Positions 34,967-44,122 are shown, numbered from the stretch's first letter. The stretch: 64,000 nt of DNA from Jeongeupia wiesaeckerbachi (GCF_050916355.1 NZ_CP136946.1:372001-436000), one strand, 5' to 3'. A program made the numbers and translations. The notes: generated by a model from the letters alone, not told the origin.

Positions 34967-35764
34967 ATGAAACTCACCATCCAGCATGAAACGCTGTACC
35001 GCTACGCCGCGCCGGTGCATTACAGCATGCAGCTGCTGCGGCTGACCCCGCAGAGCGATACCGGCCAGCAGGTCCTCGACTGGCGGCTGACGCTACCGGC
35101 CGAGGCCAGCGCCGGCCATGACGGTTACGGCAACGTCGAGCATCTGCTGAGCCTGTCCGGCCAGCACCAGGAAATCCGCCTGCTGGCTTGCGGCATCGTC
35201 GAGACCGGCGGGCGCGATGCTCCACGCCGCGAGGCCCGCTCGCCGCTGCCCTTCCTGCGCAGCACGGCGCTGACGCAGCCCGACGCGGCAATCCGCGATT
35301 TCGCCGAAGGCTACCGCGACCACGTCGGCCGTCACGGCGCACCGGCGCTGTCCGACCTGATGGCCGATCTGCTCGACCGGATGCCGTACACGCCCGGCGC
35401 CACCGACAGCGCGACAACGGCCGCGCAGGGCTTCGCACTCGGCGCCGGCGTCTGCCAGGATCATACGCACGCCTTCGTCAGCGCCTGCCGGACGCTCGGC
35501 GTGCCGGCTCGCTATGTCAGCGGCTATCTGTACACCGACCACGACCACCACATCGCCAGCCACGCCTGGGCCGAGGCATGGCTCCAGGATGGCTGGTACG
35601 GCTACGACATCAGCAACGCCTGCCGCCCGGACGAACGCTACGTTCGGCTGGCGATCGGTCTCGACTACCTCGAAGCCGGACCGGTGCGCGGACTGCGCCG
35701 CGGTGGTGGCGACGAAACCATGGCTTCGCACGCGCGGGTCAGCCTTGCCGAACAGGCTCAATAA
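34967..35764 (+). CDS. Transglutaminase-like cysteine peptidase-fold protein
   Basis: 265 residues. N-terminal beta domain (LTIQHETLYRYAAPVHYSMQ) and transglutaminase core with the catalytic triad Cys in GAGVCQDHTHAF, His in ASHAWAEAWL and Asp in YGYDISNAC. No signal peptide, so it acts in the cytoplasm. In this gene set it is predicted to cleave or form amide bonds on products of the ATP-grasp partner. Unproven. Confidence 0.9.
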   Translation: MKLTIQHETLYRYAAPVHYSMQLLRLTPQSDTGQQVLDWRLTLPAEASAGHDGYGNVEHLLSLSGQHQEIRLLACGIVETGGRDAPRREARSPLPFLRSTALTQPDAAIRDFAEGYRDHVGRHGAPALSDLMADLLDRMPYTPGATDSATTAAQGFALGAGVCQDHTHAFVSACRTLGVPARYVSGYLYTDHDHHIASHAWAEAWLQDGWYGYDISNACRPDERYVRLAIGLDYLEAGPVRGLRRGGGDETMASHARVSLAEQAQ

Positions 35765-35775
35765 GGGGGTAGGCG

Positions 35776-36513
35776 ATGACTTATTGTGTCGGCATGAATC
35801 TGGAGCAGGGCCTGCTGTTCGCGTCCGACTCGCGCACCAATGCCGGCGTCGACCACATCGCCACCTTCTGCAAGATGCACATCTTCGAAACTGCGGGGGA
35901 ACGGCTGATCGTCCTGTTGAACGCCGGCAATCTGGCGACGACCCAAAGTGTCGTCAGTCTGCTGCGGGCGCGCTGCAATGGCGACGGTGCCAACCTGCTG
36001 ACGATCCGATCGTTGTACGAGGCCGCCGAACTCGTCGGCGCAACGCTGCGTGAAGTCATCGCCCGCGACGCCGGCGAAGCCGGCATGGGTCAGGGCGTCG
36101 ACTTCGGCGGCTCATTTTTGGTCGGCGGGCAGCTTCGCGGCGAGGCACCGCGGCTCTTCAATGTCTACCCGCAGGGCAACTTCATCGAAGCGACGCCGGA
36201 CACGCCGTATTTCCAGATCGGCGAGGCCAAGTACGGCAAGCCAATCATCGATCGGGTGATCCACTACAGTACACCGCTGGCGGAAGCCGCCAAGTGCACG
36301 CTGATTTCGTTTGACTCGACGATACGCAGCAATCTGTCGGTCGGCCTGCCGATCGATCTGCTCCAGCACCGCAATAACAGCTTCGTGCCAGCCACCCCGT
36401 ATCGGGTGACCGCCGACGACCCTTACTTCAACCAGATCCGTGCAGCCTGGGGCTGCGGGCTACGCAAGGTCTTCGCCGAATTGCCCGACGCGGACTGGCT
36501 CAGCCCAGACTGA
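35776..36513 (+). CDS. Anbu, proteasome-type peptidase (HslV-like)
   Basis: 245 residues. Ntn-hydrolase fold. After Met removal the nucleophile is Thr2 (MTYCVGMNLEQGLLFASDSR); Asp18 and Lys33 correspond to the HslV/20S catalytic set. The protein follows the Anbu (ancestral beta subunit) family over its length, including VLLNAGNLATTQSVVSLL and GKPIIDRVIHYSTPLAEAAK. Anbu forms open-ring helical oligomers in known structures and has no ATPase partner gene, as here. Natural substrate unknown. Last gene of the operon. Confidence 0.9.
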   Translation: MTYCVGMNLEQGLLFASDSRTNAGVDHIATFCKMHIFETAGERLIVLLNAGNLATTQSVVSLLRARCNGDGANLLTIRSLYEAAELVGATLREVIARDAGEAGMGQGVDFGGSFLVGGQLRGEAPRLFNVYPQGNFIEATPDTPYFQIGEAKYGKPIIDRVIHYSTPLAEAAKCTLISFDSTIRSNLSVGLPIDLLQHRNNSFVPATPYRVTADDPYFNQIRAAWGCGLRKVFAELPDADWLSPD

Positions 36514-36525
36514 GGCTGAGCCGGG

Positions 36526-36909
36526 TCACGCTACCGAACGGTACAGCCAGTTCAGCAATTCGCCTGGATCGCCGCGCATGATCTTGCGCAGCTCCAGTCG
36601 GACGTCTTCGTGCGGCATGCCCTGCGCGGTCAGCGCGTCGAGCACGTAATCGAACTCGCCGCGCAGATCACGGTGGCTGCGACGCTCCACCTGACAGGTT
36701 TGCATCACCTCGCCGCAGCGGCAACGACGCCAATGGCTGACCGAACCGGCCAGCGCTTCGACTGGCAGCGGTGCGCCAACCTCCGCGGTCTGTTCAAGGA
36801 AGGCATCGTAGCTGTCATAAGTACGGCGACAGCCCGGACACCCATGCGGATAGGCGAGAATCTGCTGTGGCAGCATCATTTCACCTGTGTAACCACTCGG
36901 CTTGCTCAT
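36526..36909 (-). CDS. Hypothetical protein with cysteine pairs
   Basis: 127 residues. Cysteines at 24, 27, 63, 65 and 72 (HGCPGCRRTYD and RRCRCGEVMQTC) could hold one zinc. The C-terminal third is helical (DYVLDALTAQGMPHEDVRLE). No family recognised. Convergent with the Anbu gene, ending 13 bases from it. Start ATG 36909 is preceded by gggtgagag. Confidence 0.65.
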   Translation of the reverse strand: MSKPSGYTGEMMLPQQILAYPHGCPGCRRTYDSYDAFLEQTAEVGAPLPVEALAGSVSHWRRCRCGEVMQTCQVERRSHRDLRGEFDYVLDALTAQGMPHEDVRLELRKIMRGDPGELLNWLYRSVA

Positions 36910-36998
36910 CTCTCACCCCGTCTATTCGCTGACGTATTTCTGTTATACGCCGCACAAGGACACGCAAGCCGATGCAAACTAAAACAAGCCGATGATCG

Positions 36999-37973
36999 TC
37001 ACAGACTGTCAAAAAGTCTTTCCTGAATAACGCCATCAAGCAAGGTTAACTCGCGATTCATCGTCAGCAGATAATCGATGCGCGCCTGCAGCGACACCGC
37101 GGCATAGCGAGCACTGACGCCGTTGGCAGCCAACAGCGCATCGCGCCAGCGCTCGAGATCCTGCGGCGCCGGCCTGTTCGCCACGTCGCCGGAGGGCCAC
37201 AGCCAGTACGGCGACAGCGCGGCATGAACCGCCAGCAGATCGTCATCGACGGCCACGCCCATCGCCACCAGTTGCTGCCGCCACAACGCCAGCACCGCCG
37301 GATGCGGCTGACCGGGCGACAGTGCCGCGGTCATTTGCGCCGGGTGCAGCCGGTAGTCGACCAGCGGCACACCGCAGCTGCCAAGCCGGCCGCGCTCGGC
37401 CAGGCGAATGAAAAAGTCCCAGTCCTCGGCCATGCCCATGCCGGGTGTACGCCAGACATCGAGCCTTTCCCACGTGGCGCGGCGCAGCATCAGCGCCGGC
37501 TGCGCCATCGCGCAATAGAACAGCAGCTCGACCCGGATACCGGCATCGTCCTGCGGAAAACGCCGGCAACGGCCGCGACGGCCATCCGGTAGCAGTTCGA
37601 TCATGTCCGCCCCAGCGGCGACCAGATCGGGATGGGCCGACAGATACGCCGCCTGCACCGAAAAGCGCTGCGGATGCGTCAGGTCATCGCCGTCGGCAAA
37701 TGCCAGCCAGTCGCCGTTGGCAGCGGCCATGGCGGTATTCAGTGCATTGGCCAGCCCGCGGTTGCCGTCGTGATGCAGGTGGCGGACCGGCCACGGCGAC
37801 ATCCGCGTCCAGGCGTCGACCGCATCGGCCAGTGCCGCATCCGAGCCGTCGTCGACGAGGAGCAGTTCCGCGCCAGCAAAGTCGCGGACGTCGGCGCGGG
37901 CGATCGAATCGAGCTGCGCCTGCAGCAAGGGCCAGGGGGTATTGAAGTACGGGAGCAGAACGGAAAGACGCAT
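36999..37973 (-). CDS. Glycosyltransferase family 2
   Basis: 324 residues. GT-A fold: MRLSVLLPYFNTPWPLLQAQ, LLLVDDGSDAA, GNRGLANALNTAMAAANGDW and the metal-binding FADGDD, then AEDWDFFIRLAERG. The last ~80 residues are helical. Probably LPS or capsule sugar transfer; donor and acceptor unknown. Start ATG 37973 is the first that gives the family N-terminus; an open frame upstream runs into adk and looks noncoding. Confidence 0.9.
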   Translation of the reverse strand: MRLSVLLPYFNTPWPLLQAQLDSIARADVRDFAGAELLLVDDGSDAALADAVDAWTRMSPWPVRHLHHDGNRGLANALNTAMAAANGDWLAFADGDDLTHPQRFSVQAAYLSAHPDLVAAGADMIELLPDGRRGRCRRFPQDDAGIRVELLFYCAMAQPALMLRRATWERLDVWRTPGMGMAEDWDFFIRLAERGRLGSCGVPLVDYRLHPAQMTAALSPGQPHPAVLALWRQQLVAMGVAVDDDLLAVHAALSPYWLWPSGDVANRPAPQDLERWRDALLAANGVSARYAAVSLQARIDYLLTMNRELTLLDGVIQERLFDSL

Positions 37974-37997
37974 GCGCGGCACCGGCGGCTGGATACA

Positions 37998-38022
37998 ACA
38001 ACGCCCCGCAAGGCGGGGCGTC
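37998..38022 (-). terminator. Probable terminator after adk
   Basis: Stem cgccccgc/gcggggcg (38002-38020) with a three-base loop. On the minus strand it is followed by ttgttgt instead of a pure T run, so it may be leaky into the glycosyltransferase gene. Confidence 0.55.
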
Positions 38023-38043
38023 GTCGCGGAATGGCTCAGGCGA

Positions 38044-38697
38044 TCAGACCAGTGCCTTGAAGATGTCGTCGCGAATCGTTTCGACCGCACCCACGCCATT
38101 GACCTTGACGTACTTCGGCGCCTTGACGTCGCCCGACGCAGCAAGCTGGCCGTAGAAACCGACCAGCACGGCGGTCTGCTCATGGTAGACGCCGAGGCGC
38201 TTTTTGACGGTTTCTTCGACATCATCGTCACGCTGGATCAGATCTTCGCCGGTCACGTCGTCCTTGCCTTCAACCTTGGGCGGATTGAACTTGACGTGGT
38301 AGCTGCGGCCCGAGGCCGGATGGACGCGACGGCCGGCCATCCGTTCGACAATGGCTTCGTCCGGGACGTCGATCTCGACCACGTAGTCGATGTCGACGCC
38401 AGCTTCGCGCATGGCTTCGGCTTGCGGGATCGTCCGCGGGAAACCGTCGAACAGGAAGCCATTGGCACAATCGGCGTCGGTGATGCGTTCCTTCACGAGA
38501 CCGATGATGATGTCGTCACGCACCAGGCCGCCCGCATCCATGATCGCCTTGGCTTCGAGGCCCAGCGGCGTGCCGGCCTTGACCGCCGCGCGCAGCATGT
38601 CGCCGGTGGAGATTTGCGGGATGCCGAACTTTTCCTTGATGTAGTTCGCCTGCGTGCCCTTGCCTGCGCCGGGCGCGCCGAGGAGGATCAGTTTCAT
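38044..38697 (-). CDS. adk: Adenylate kinase
   Basis: 217 residues. ATP + AMP to 2 ADP. P-loop GAPGAGKGTQ (7-16), STGDMLRAAV, FDGFPRTIPQAEAM, and the long LID domain with HPASGRSYHVKFNPPKVEGK; no zinc cysteines, as in Gram-negative enzymes. Last gene of exbB-exbD-lpxK-(Trm112-like)-kdsB-adk. Confidence 0.97.
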   Translation of the reverse strand: MKLILLGAPGAGKGTQANYIKEKFGIPQISTGDMLRAAVKAGTPLGLEAKAIMDAGGLVRDDIIIGLVKERITDADCANGFLFDGFPRTIPQAEAMREAGVDIDYVVEIDVPDEAIVERMAGRRVHPASGRSYHVKFNPPKVEGKDDVTGEDLIQRDDDVEETVKKRLGVYHEQTAVLVGFYGQLAASGDVKAPKYVKVNGVGAVETIRDDIFKALV

Positions 38698-38719
38698 CGT
38701 GGTCTCTGTTTTTAGTTGG

Positions 38720-39487
38720 TTAGTAATTCTGTTGTGCCAGCAGCTGCCGCACGCGCTCGAGGTCTTCCGGCGTATCGACGCCGGCGGCCGGTGCGTGCGC
38801 TGCAACATGAACACCGATGCCATAACCATGCCACAGCACCCGCAGCTGTTCCAGCGCTTCGATCCCTTCGAGCGGCGAAGGCGACAGATCACGGTAAGTA
38901 CGCAGGAATCCGGCACGATAGGCGTAGATGCCGATATGCCGCTGCGGAACGATGTCCAGCGGCAGCGCGCTGCGATCGCCGGCAAACGCATCGCGCGGCC
39001 ATGGAATCGGCGCGCGGCTGAAATACAGCGCCCGGCCCGTCGCGCCGGTCACGACCTTGACGACGTTCGGGTTGAGGAAATCGGCGATCGCGCTGATCGC
39101 GTGGCTGGCCGTCGCCATCGGCAGCGCCGGGTCGGCGGCCAGCGTCGCCGCGACCGCATTGATCAGCGCCGGGTCGATCAGCGGCTCGTCACCCTGGACA
39201 TTGACGATGATTTCATCGTCGGCCAGGCCGAGCCGGTCGACGGCCTCGGCCAGCCGGTCGGTCCCCGACGGGTGATCCGCTCGCGTCAGCACGCAGGCGT
39301 AGCCGGCCAGTGCCACCGCATCCTGGATGCGCATGTCGTCGGTCGCGACGCAGACCATGCTCGCCTCGGACTGCAGCGCCTGTTCGACAACGCGAACGAT
39401 CATCGGCTTGCCACCGATGTCGGCCAGCGGTTTGTCCGGCAGCCGCGTCGACTTGAGCCGGGCGGGAATGATCACCGTGTAGTTCAT
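38720..39487 (-). CDS. kdsB: 3-deoxy-manno-octulosonate cytidylyltransferase
   Basis: 255 residues. Activates Kdo with CTP for lipopolysaccharide core. VIIPARLKSTRLPDKPLADI, VATDD, RADHPSGTDRLAEAV, VNVQGDEPLIDP and YAYRAGFLRTY are diagnostic. Between adk and the Trm112-like gene; the start ATG 39487 lies 15 bases after the latter's stop. Confidence 0.97.
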   Translation of the reverse strand: MNYTVIIPARLKSTRLPDKPLADIGGKPMIVRVVEQALQSEASMVCVATDDMRIQDAVALAGYACVLTRADHPSGTDRLAEAVDRLGLADDEIIVNVQGDEPLIDPALINAVAATLAADPALPMATASHAISAIADFLNPNVVKVVTGATGRALYFSRAPIPWPRDAFAGDRSALPLDIVPQRHIGIYAYRAGFLRTYRDLSPSPLEGIEALEQLRVLWHGYGIGVHVAAHAPAAGVDTPEDLERVRQLLAQQNY

Positions 39488-39502
39488 CGCGCGCTCCGCG
39501 GC

Positions 39503-39688
39503 TCAGCCGTTGACTTCTTCGGTCGGGTCAAGCTCGCGCGCTTCGCCTTCGAGCATCACCGGAATGCCATCACGAATCGGATAGGCGAGGCGATCGGCCT
39601 TGCAGATCAGCTCCTGCTTCGTTTTGTCGAAGACGAGCGGGCCCTTGCAGACCGGGCAGACCAGAATTTCAAGCAGCTTTGCGTCCAT
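39503..39688 (-). CDS. Trm112-like small protein (UPF0434/YcaR)
   Basis: 61 residues. MDAKLLEILVCPVCKGPLVF, QELICKADRLAYPIRDGIPV and the acidic tail fit the family over its whole length. CPVC plus one more cysteine (ELIC) remain of the zinc site. The ATG at 39688 lies 20 bases inside the end of lpxK, so it is coupled to it. The lpxK-ycaR-kdsB order is conserved. Function unknown in bacteria. Confidence 0.93.
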   Translation of the reverse strand: MDAKLLEILVCPVCKGPLVFDKTKQELICKADRLAYPIRDGIPVMLEGEARELDPTEEVNG

Positions 39689-40673
39689 TTTGCAGCCTTG
39701 TTGCGAGCCATTGCCCCAGATCCGGGGACAGCATGGCGTTGACCGGTAAAACCCAGATTCTATCACCGTCGCCCCGGATCGCCGTTTGCGCGGCCAGTTT
39801 CACCGCATCCTTCTCGGTGGTGATCAGTGTGCCAGCGGGCAGTTCATCGGCAGCGTAGGCATGATGGTCGGCAAAGGCATGACGGGAGAACGTCAGCCCG
39901 AGCGCTTCAAGCGTCGCGAAGAAACGCGCCGGATTGCCGATGCCGCAGACCGCCGCCAGCGTCTCGCCCTGCAAGGCGTCGGCGGTGCAGCTGATGGCCG
40001 GGTCGTCGAGCCGGTACAGCCGCCCCGGCTGCAGCGTCATTGCAAAACACTGTGGATGCGCGACCGCCGCCGGGCCGCCGTTGACGACCACCGCGTCGAC
40101 CTTGGCCAGACGCGCAATCGGTTCGCGCAACGGTCCGGCCGGCAGCAGCCAGCCGTTGCCGAAGCCGCGCGCGCCATCGACGACGCACAACTCGATCTCG
40201 CGCCCCAGCCGGTAATGCTGCAGGCCGTCGTCGCACAGCAGCACGTCAACCTGCGGATGCGCCACCAGCAAGGCCCGGCCAGCGGCGGCACGATCACGGC
40301 ACACGAAGACCGGCACGCCGGCGGCACGCACCAGCAAGACCGGCTCGTCGCCGACCTGCGCCGGATCACTGTCCGGCAAGACCGGTGTCGGCCCTTCGGC
40401 CTTGCCACCGTAGCCGCGCGACACGATGCCGGGCGTGTAGCCATGCGCGACCAGCACGCGCGCCAGATACGCCGTCAGCGGTGTCTTGCCGGTGCCGCCG
40501 GCGGTCAGGTTGCCGACGACGACGACCGGCACCGGCAGACGCTCGATCCGCTTGAGCCCAAGACGGAACAGCGCACGTCGCCCCGCACCGATCACGGCAA
40601 ACAGCAGCGACAACGGCGCCAGCGCCCATTTCAGCAGATGCGTGCCGTACCAGATGCGTTCAGGCAGGGACAT
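39669..40673 (-). CDS. lpxK: Tetraacyldisaccharide 4'-kinase
   Basis: 334 residues. Phosphorylates lipid A precursor at the 4' position. Membrane-associated N-terminus (LLKWALAPLSLLFAVIGAGR), P-loop GGTGKT (59-64) in NLTAGGTGKTPLTAYLARVL, then IVSRGYGGK and LLCDDGLQHYRLGREIELCV. Start ATG 40673; longer forms reach into the upstream terminator. Confidence 0.96.
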   Translation of the reverse strand: MSLPERIWYGTHLLKWALAPLSLLFAVIGAGRRALFRLGLKRIERLPVPVVVVGNLTAGGTGKTPLTAYLARVLVAHGYTPGIVSRGYGGKAEGPTPVLPDSDPAQVGDEPVLLVRAAGVPVFVCRDRAAAGRALLVAHPQVDVLLCDDGLQHYRLGREIELCVVDGARGFGNGWLLPAGPLREPIARLAKVDAVVVNGGPAAVAHPQCFAMTLQPGRLYRLDDPAISCTADALQGETLAAVCGIGNPARFFATLEALGLTFSRHAFADHHAYAADELPAGTLITTEKDAVKLAAQTAIRGDGDRIWVLPVNAMLSPDLGQWLATRLQNGRKAA

Positions 40674-40706
40674 TGAAGCTCCTTGGCGCCATGGACCGAA
40701 AAAGCA

Positions 40707-40727
40707 AAACGGGGCATCTGCCCCGTT
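40707..40727 (-). terminator. Hairpin between exbD and lpxK
   Basis: Stem aacggggca/tgccccgtt with a tc loop, followed on the minus strand by ttttgcttttt. It should attenuate exbBD transcription before lpxK. Confidence 0.7.
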
Positions 40728-40748
40728 CTGTCGCTTGCACACGCAGAC

Positions 40749-41165
40749 TTATTTGCCCGTCTGCGTGGCGAATGTCAGCTTGCTGTAGCCGGCCAGCCTC
40801 GCCGCCTCCATCACGTTGACGACGGTCTGATGCGTCGCCTGCGAATCGGCGTTGATGATGACCATCGGGTCGTTGTTGCCACCCGCGGCGCGGCGCAGTT
40901 CGGCGGCAAACGCTTCCTGACTGCCGAAGGTCGTGACCTGGTTGTTGATGCTGTACTGGCCGGCGGCCGAGATGGCGATCTGGATCGACTGCGGCATCTC
41001 GACGACCTTTTCGGCGTCGGCGGTCGGCAGGTTGATCTTCAGCTCGGCAAAGCGCGAGTACGTCGTCGTGGCCATCAGGAAAATCAGGATCACCAGCATC
41101 ACGTCGATCAACGGGATGAAGTTGATCTCCGGCTCCTCGCGATGGCGGCCTTTGCGAAATTTCAT
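40749..41165 (-). CDS. exbD: Biopolymer transport protein ExbD
   Basis: 138 residues. One membrane segment (INFIPLIDVMLVILIFLMAT) carrying the essential aspartate, then a periplasmic domain. With ExbB it forms the proton-driven motor that energises TonB (or a Tol-like partner). No tonB gene is adjacent. Start 10 bases after the exbB stop. Confidence 0.95.
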   Translation of the reverse strand: MKFRKGRHREEPEINFIPLIDVMLVILIFLMATTTYSRFAELKINLPTADAEKVVEMPQSIQIAISAAGQYSINNQVTTFGSQEAFAAELRRAAGGNNDPMVIINADSQATHQTVVNVMEAARLAGYSKLTFATQTGK

Positions 41166-41175
41166 CGCCCCGCCC

Positions 41176-41784
41176 TCAGCTGCGGTCGCCGTGGACGACT
41201 TCGACCAACTTCACCGCCTGCTGCTCCATCTCGACGATGAAGTCGTCGATCTTGCCGCGGAAGTAGCGGTAGAACATCAGCGCCGGCACCGCAACCATGA
41301 TGCCCGAGGCGGTGTTGTACAGCGCCACCGAAATCCCGTGCGCCAGCACCGCCGGATTATTGCCGCCGGTCGGCGATTGCGCGCCAAAAATCTCGATCAT
41401 GCCAATGACGGTACCCAGCAGGCCCAGCAGCGGTGTCACCGCGGCGATGGTGCCGAGCGTATTCAGATAGCGTTCGAGCTGGTGCGCCACGGCGGCACCG
41501 GTTTCCTCGATCGATTCCTTCATGATGTCGCGCGAACTTTTGACGTTCTTGAGTCCGGCGGCCAGCACCCGGCCCAGCGGGCTCGATGCGGCGAGTTTGC
41601 CCAGCATGTCCGGCGAAACACCGTTGCTGCGGTATTCCTGCACCGACTTGGCCAGCAGCCCCTCGGGCAGCACCACCGATTTGCGCAGCGACAGCAAGCG
41701 CTCGATGATGATCGTCACCGCGGTGACGGAACAGATGATAATGGTCCAGATCGGCCAACCGGCGGCCTCGATGATGGCGAGCAT
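41176..41784 (-). CDS. exbB: Biopolymer transport protein ExbB (MotA/TolQ family)
   Basis: 202 residues, three membrane segments. LAIIEAAGWPIWTIIICSVT at the start, then LNTLGTIAAVTPLLGLLGTVIGM and GISVALYNTASGIMVAVPAL. First gene of the minus-strand operon ending in adk. ATG 41784 gives the normal N-terminus. Confidence 0.95.
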   Translation of the reverse strand: MLAIIEAAGWPIWTIIICSVTAVTIIIERLLSLRKSVVLPEGLLAKSVQEYRSNGVSPDMLGKLAASSPLGRVLAAGLKNVKSSRDIMKESIEETGAAVAHQLERYLNTLGTIAAVTPLLGLLGTVIGMIEIFGAQSPTGGNNPAVLAHGISVALYNTASGIMVAVPALMFYRYFRGKIDDFIVEMEQQAVKLVEVVHGDRS

Positions 41785-42244
41785 GTGCGAATCAACCCAG
41801 TGTAGGCATGCGGAAAACCGCGTAACTGTATCGGGATTGGCGGCAACGGGAAAGCCGCAATGCGCTCGGGCGCTGCGGGCCGGCAACAACGCCGATCCGC
41901 GCCGCCCCGGCGCGCGTGCCGAGACCCGCACTTGGACACGTCAGCGGACGACGCAAGCCGGTACCGATGGGCGGGCAATACCATATTCGATCGCATGCCG
42001 CAGCCGTGATTTCTGACAGTCGACGGCTTACGCACAGGCTGTGGATAAAAATGTGCACAAAGCCTTGCGCAAGGCCACCAGACTATGCCCACTACCACCA
42101 CACCAGCGCCATCGCACTGCACAAAAACAGACAAATATTCAATATAATCATTGAGTTAAAAAACAAACCTCAACTACACTCCGGGCAATCGGCACAAAGC
42201 CAGCCGTAGTGCGGCCTCTGTGGATTACAGGACCTAAACCGACG
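41785..42244. other. Divergent promoter region exbB / xseA
   Basis: 460 bases without a gene. The right part is AT-rich and has TATAAT (42143-42148), a probable -10 for xseA with a poor -35. One perfect DnaA box, on the minus strand (tgtggataa, 42040-42048), is present. Nothing else stands out. Confidence 0.45.
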
Positions 42245-43597
42245 ATGTTTTCCCAAAAGTCAAGCGCCAATGTCATTACAGTCACCGAGCTCAATCGCCA
42301 GGTTCGCGACTTACTGGAAGGCGCATTTCCGATCCGCTGGATCGCCGGCGAGATCTCGAATTTCAAACGTTACGACTCCGGCCACTGCTATTTCAGCCTC
42401 AAGGACGCCAGCGCGCAGGTCCGTTGCGTGATGTTCCGCAACCGCGCCGCCTTGCTCGATTTTCAGCCCAAGGAAGGGCTGCAGGTCGAAGTACGGGCCG
42501 TGGTCTCGCTATACGAAGCGCGCGGCGACTATCAACTGACGATCGAAGCCATGCGTCCGGCCGGTGTCGGCAACCTGTTCGAGGCCTTCGAAGCGCTGAA
42601 AAAGAAACTGGCCGCCGAAGGCCTGTTCGACGCGGCGACCAAACGCGCCCTCCCCGCCTTTCCGCGCGCGATCGGCATCGTCACCTCGCCCAAGGCCGCC
42701 GCGCTGCGCGACGTGCTGACGACCCTCAGGCGCCGTCATCCGGGCCTGCCGGTCATCATTTATCCGACCGCCGTTCAGGGCACGACCGCGGCCAACGATA
42801 TCGCCGCGGCGATCCGCAACGCGGCCAAGCGTAATGAAGTCGACACGCTGATCGTCTGCCGCGGCGGCGGCAGTCTCGAAGACCTGTGGTCGTTCAACGA
42901 AGAAGTCGTCGCCCGCGCCATTGCCGCCAGCCCGATGCCGGTGGTGTCGGGTGTCGGCCACGAAACCGACTTCACCATCGCCGACTTCGTCGCCGACGTC
43001 CGCGCACCGACGCCGACGGCGGCGGCCGAGCTGGCCAGCCCGAATCGCGACGAATGGCTGATGCGGCTGGACCAGCAGTCCGCGCAGCTGAAACGGGCGC
43101 TCGAACGCGGTCTGCACACCCGGATGCAGCTGATTGACCAGCTCGGCCGGCGCCTGCGTCATCCCGGCGAAGCCTTGGCGCAGCGCCGCGAGCGGCTCGC
43201 CGCACTGAGCCTGCGGCTGAACCAGGCCAGTTCGCGCCAGCTTGCCGACCGGCATACCAAGCTCGAACGGCTGGCGCTGCGCTTGGCGCACCGGCAGCCG
43301 CAGACCGCCGCGCAGGCGCAGCGACTGGCCGAGCTGCAACGCCGGATGACACAGGCTGCGGCCCGTCATGGCGACACCGCCCAGCGCCGGCTCGATACCC
43401 TCGCGGCGCGGCTGACCGCGTTGAATCCGCGCGCGGTGCTGGCGCGCGGCTATGCGCTGGTCGAGCGCCCCGACGGCAGCGTGGTACAGCACGCCAGCGA
43501 ACTGACCCGTGGCGATCAGGTTGCCCTGCACTTTGCCGACGACCGCGTCGACGCGCAGATCGTTGGTCGGCCCGCGCAGCAGCAAGACCTGTTTTGA
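42245..43597 (+). CDS. xseA: Exodeoxyribonuclease VII large subunit
   Basis: 450 residues. OB-fold N-terminus (ITVTELNRQVRDLLEGAFPI, GEISNFKRYDSGHCYFSLKD), catalytic domain (GIVTSPKAAALRDVLTTLRR, VCRGGGSLEDLWSFNEE, VSGVGHETDFTIADFVAD) and a long coiled coil. The small subunit xseB is not in the window. Start ATG 42245 gives the standard N-terminus. Confidence 0.97.
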   Translation: MFSQKSSANVITVTELNRQVRDLLEGAFPIRWIAGEISNFKRYDSGHCYFSLKDASAQVRCVMFRNRAALLDFQPKEGLQVEVRAVVSLYEARGDYQLTIEAMRPAGVGNLFEAFEALKKKLAAEGLFDAATKRALPAFPRAIGIVTSPKAAALRDVLTTLRRRHPGLPVIIYPTAVQGTTAANDIAAAIRNAAKRNEVDTLIVCRGGGSLEDLWSFNEEVVARAIAASPMPVVSGVGHETDFTIADFVADVRAPTPTAAAELASPNRDEWLMRLDQQSAQLKRALERGLHTRMQLIDQLGRRLRHPGEALAQRRERLAALSLRLNQASSRQLADRHTKLERLALRLAHRQPQTAAQAQRLAELQRRMTQAAARHGDTAQRRLDTLAARLTALNPRAVLARGYALVERPDGSVVQHASELTRGDQVALHFADDRVDAQIVGRPAQQQDLF

Positions 43598-43650
43598 ACT
43601 TGATGACAATGGCACACTCGAAGACTGACCCAATTAGCAAGGAACGTCCG

Positions 43651-44076
43651 ATGAGTCACATCGCCCTCCCCCTGTTGTCACACGTCTCGCTCGGCACCAA
43701 TGACTTCGAGCGCGCCATCGCTTTCTACGACGCGGTGATGCCGGCACTCGGCTGCAAGCGCCTTGAGCAGTTCCCCGGCGCTGCCGCCTACGGCCGCGAC
43801 TATCCGGAGTTCTGGATCCAGACACCGATCGACGGTCAGCCTGCCAGCATCGGCAACGGTACCCACATCGGTTTCACCGCCACCGATCCTGCGGCGGTCC
43901 AGGCGTTCTACGACGCGGCACTGGCCGCCGGCGCGACCGCCGACGGCGCGCCCGGTCCGCGTCCCGATTACGGCGAACCGTATTTCGGCTGCTTCGTCCG
44001 CGACCCGGACGGCCACAAGATCGAAGCGGCGTTCTGGGATTTCTCGCTCGACACCGCCCCGCCGCACCAGTGTTGA
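43651..44076 (+). CDS. VOC-family (glyoxalase/dioxygenase superfamily) protein
   Basis: 141 residues. One vicinal-oxygen-chelate unit pair: HVSLGTNDFERAIAFYDAVM at the start and CFVRDPDGHKIEAAFWD at the end, the latter with the metal-ligand glutamate. Generic lactoylglutathione-lyase-like; substrate unknown. ATG 43651 has aaggaacgtccg. Confidence 0.88.
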   Translation: MSHIALPLLSHVSLGTNDFERAIAFYDAVMPALGCKRLEQFPGAAAYGRDYPEFWIQTPIDGQPASIGNGTHIGFTATDPAAVQAFYDAALAAGATADGAPGPRPDYGEPYFGCFVRDPDGHKIEAAFWDFSLDTAPPHQC

Positions 44077-44094
44077 TCCCGGAGCTGCGCCCAT

Positions 44095-44122
44095 GAAAAA
44101 GCCCCGCGATGCGGGGCTTTTT
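44095..44122. terminator. Bidirectional terminator
   Basis: aaaaagccccgc-gat-gcggggcttttt. Between convergent VOC and dioxygenase genes, suited to serve both. Confidence 0.9.
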
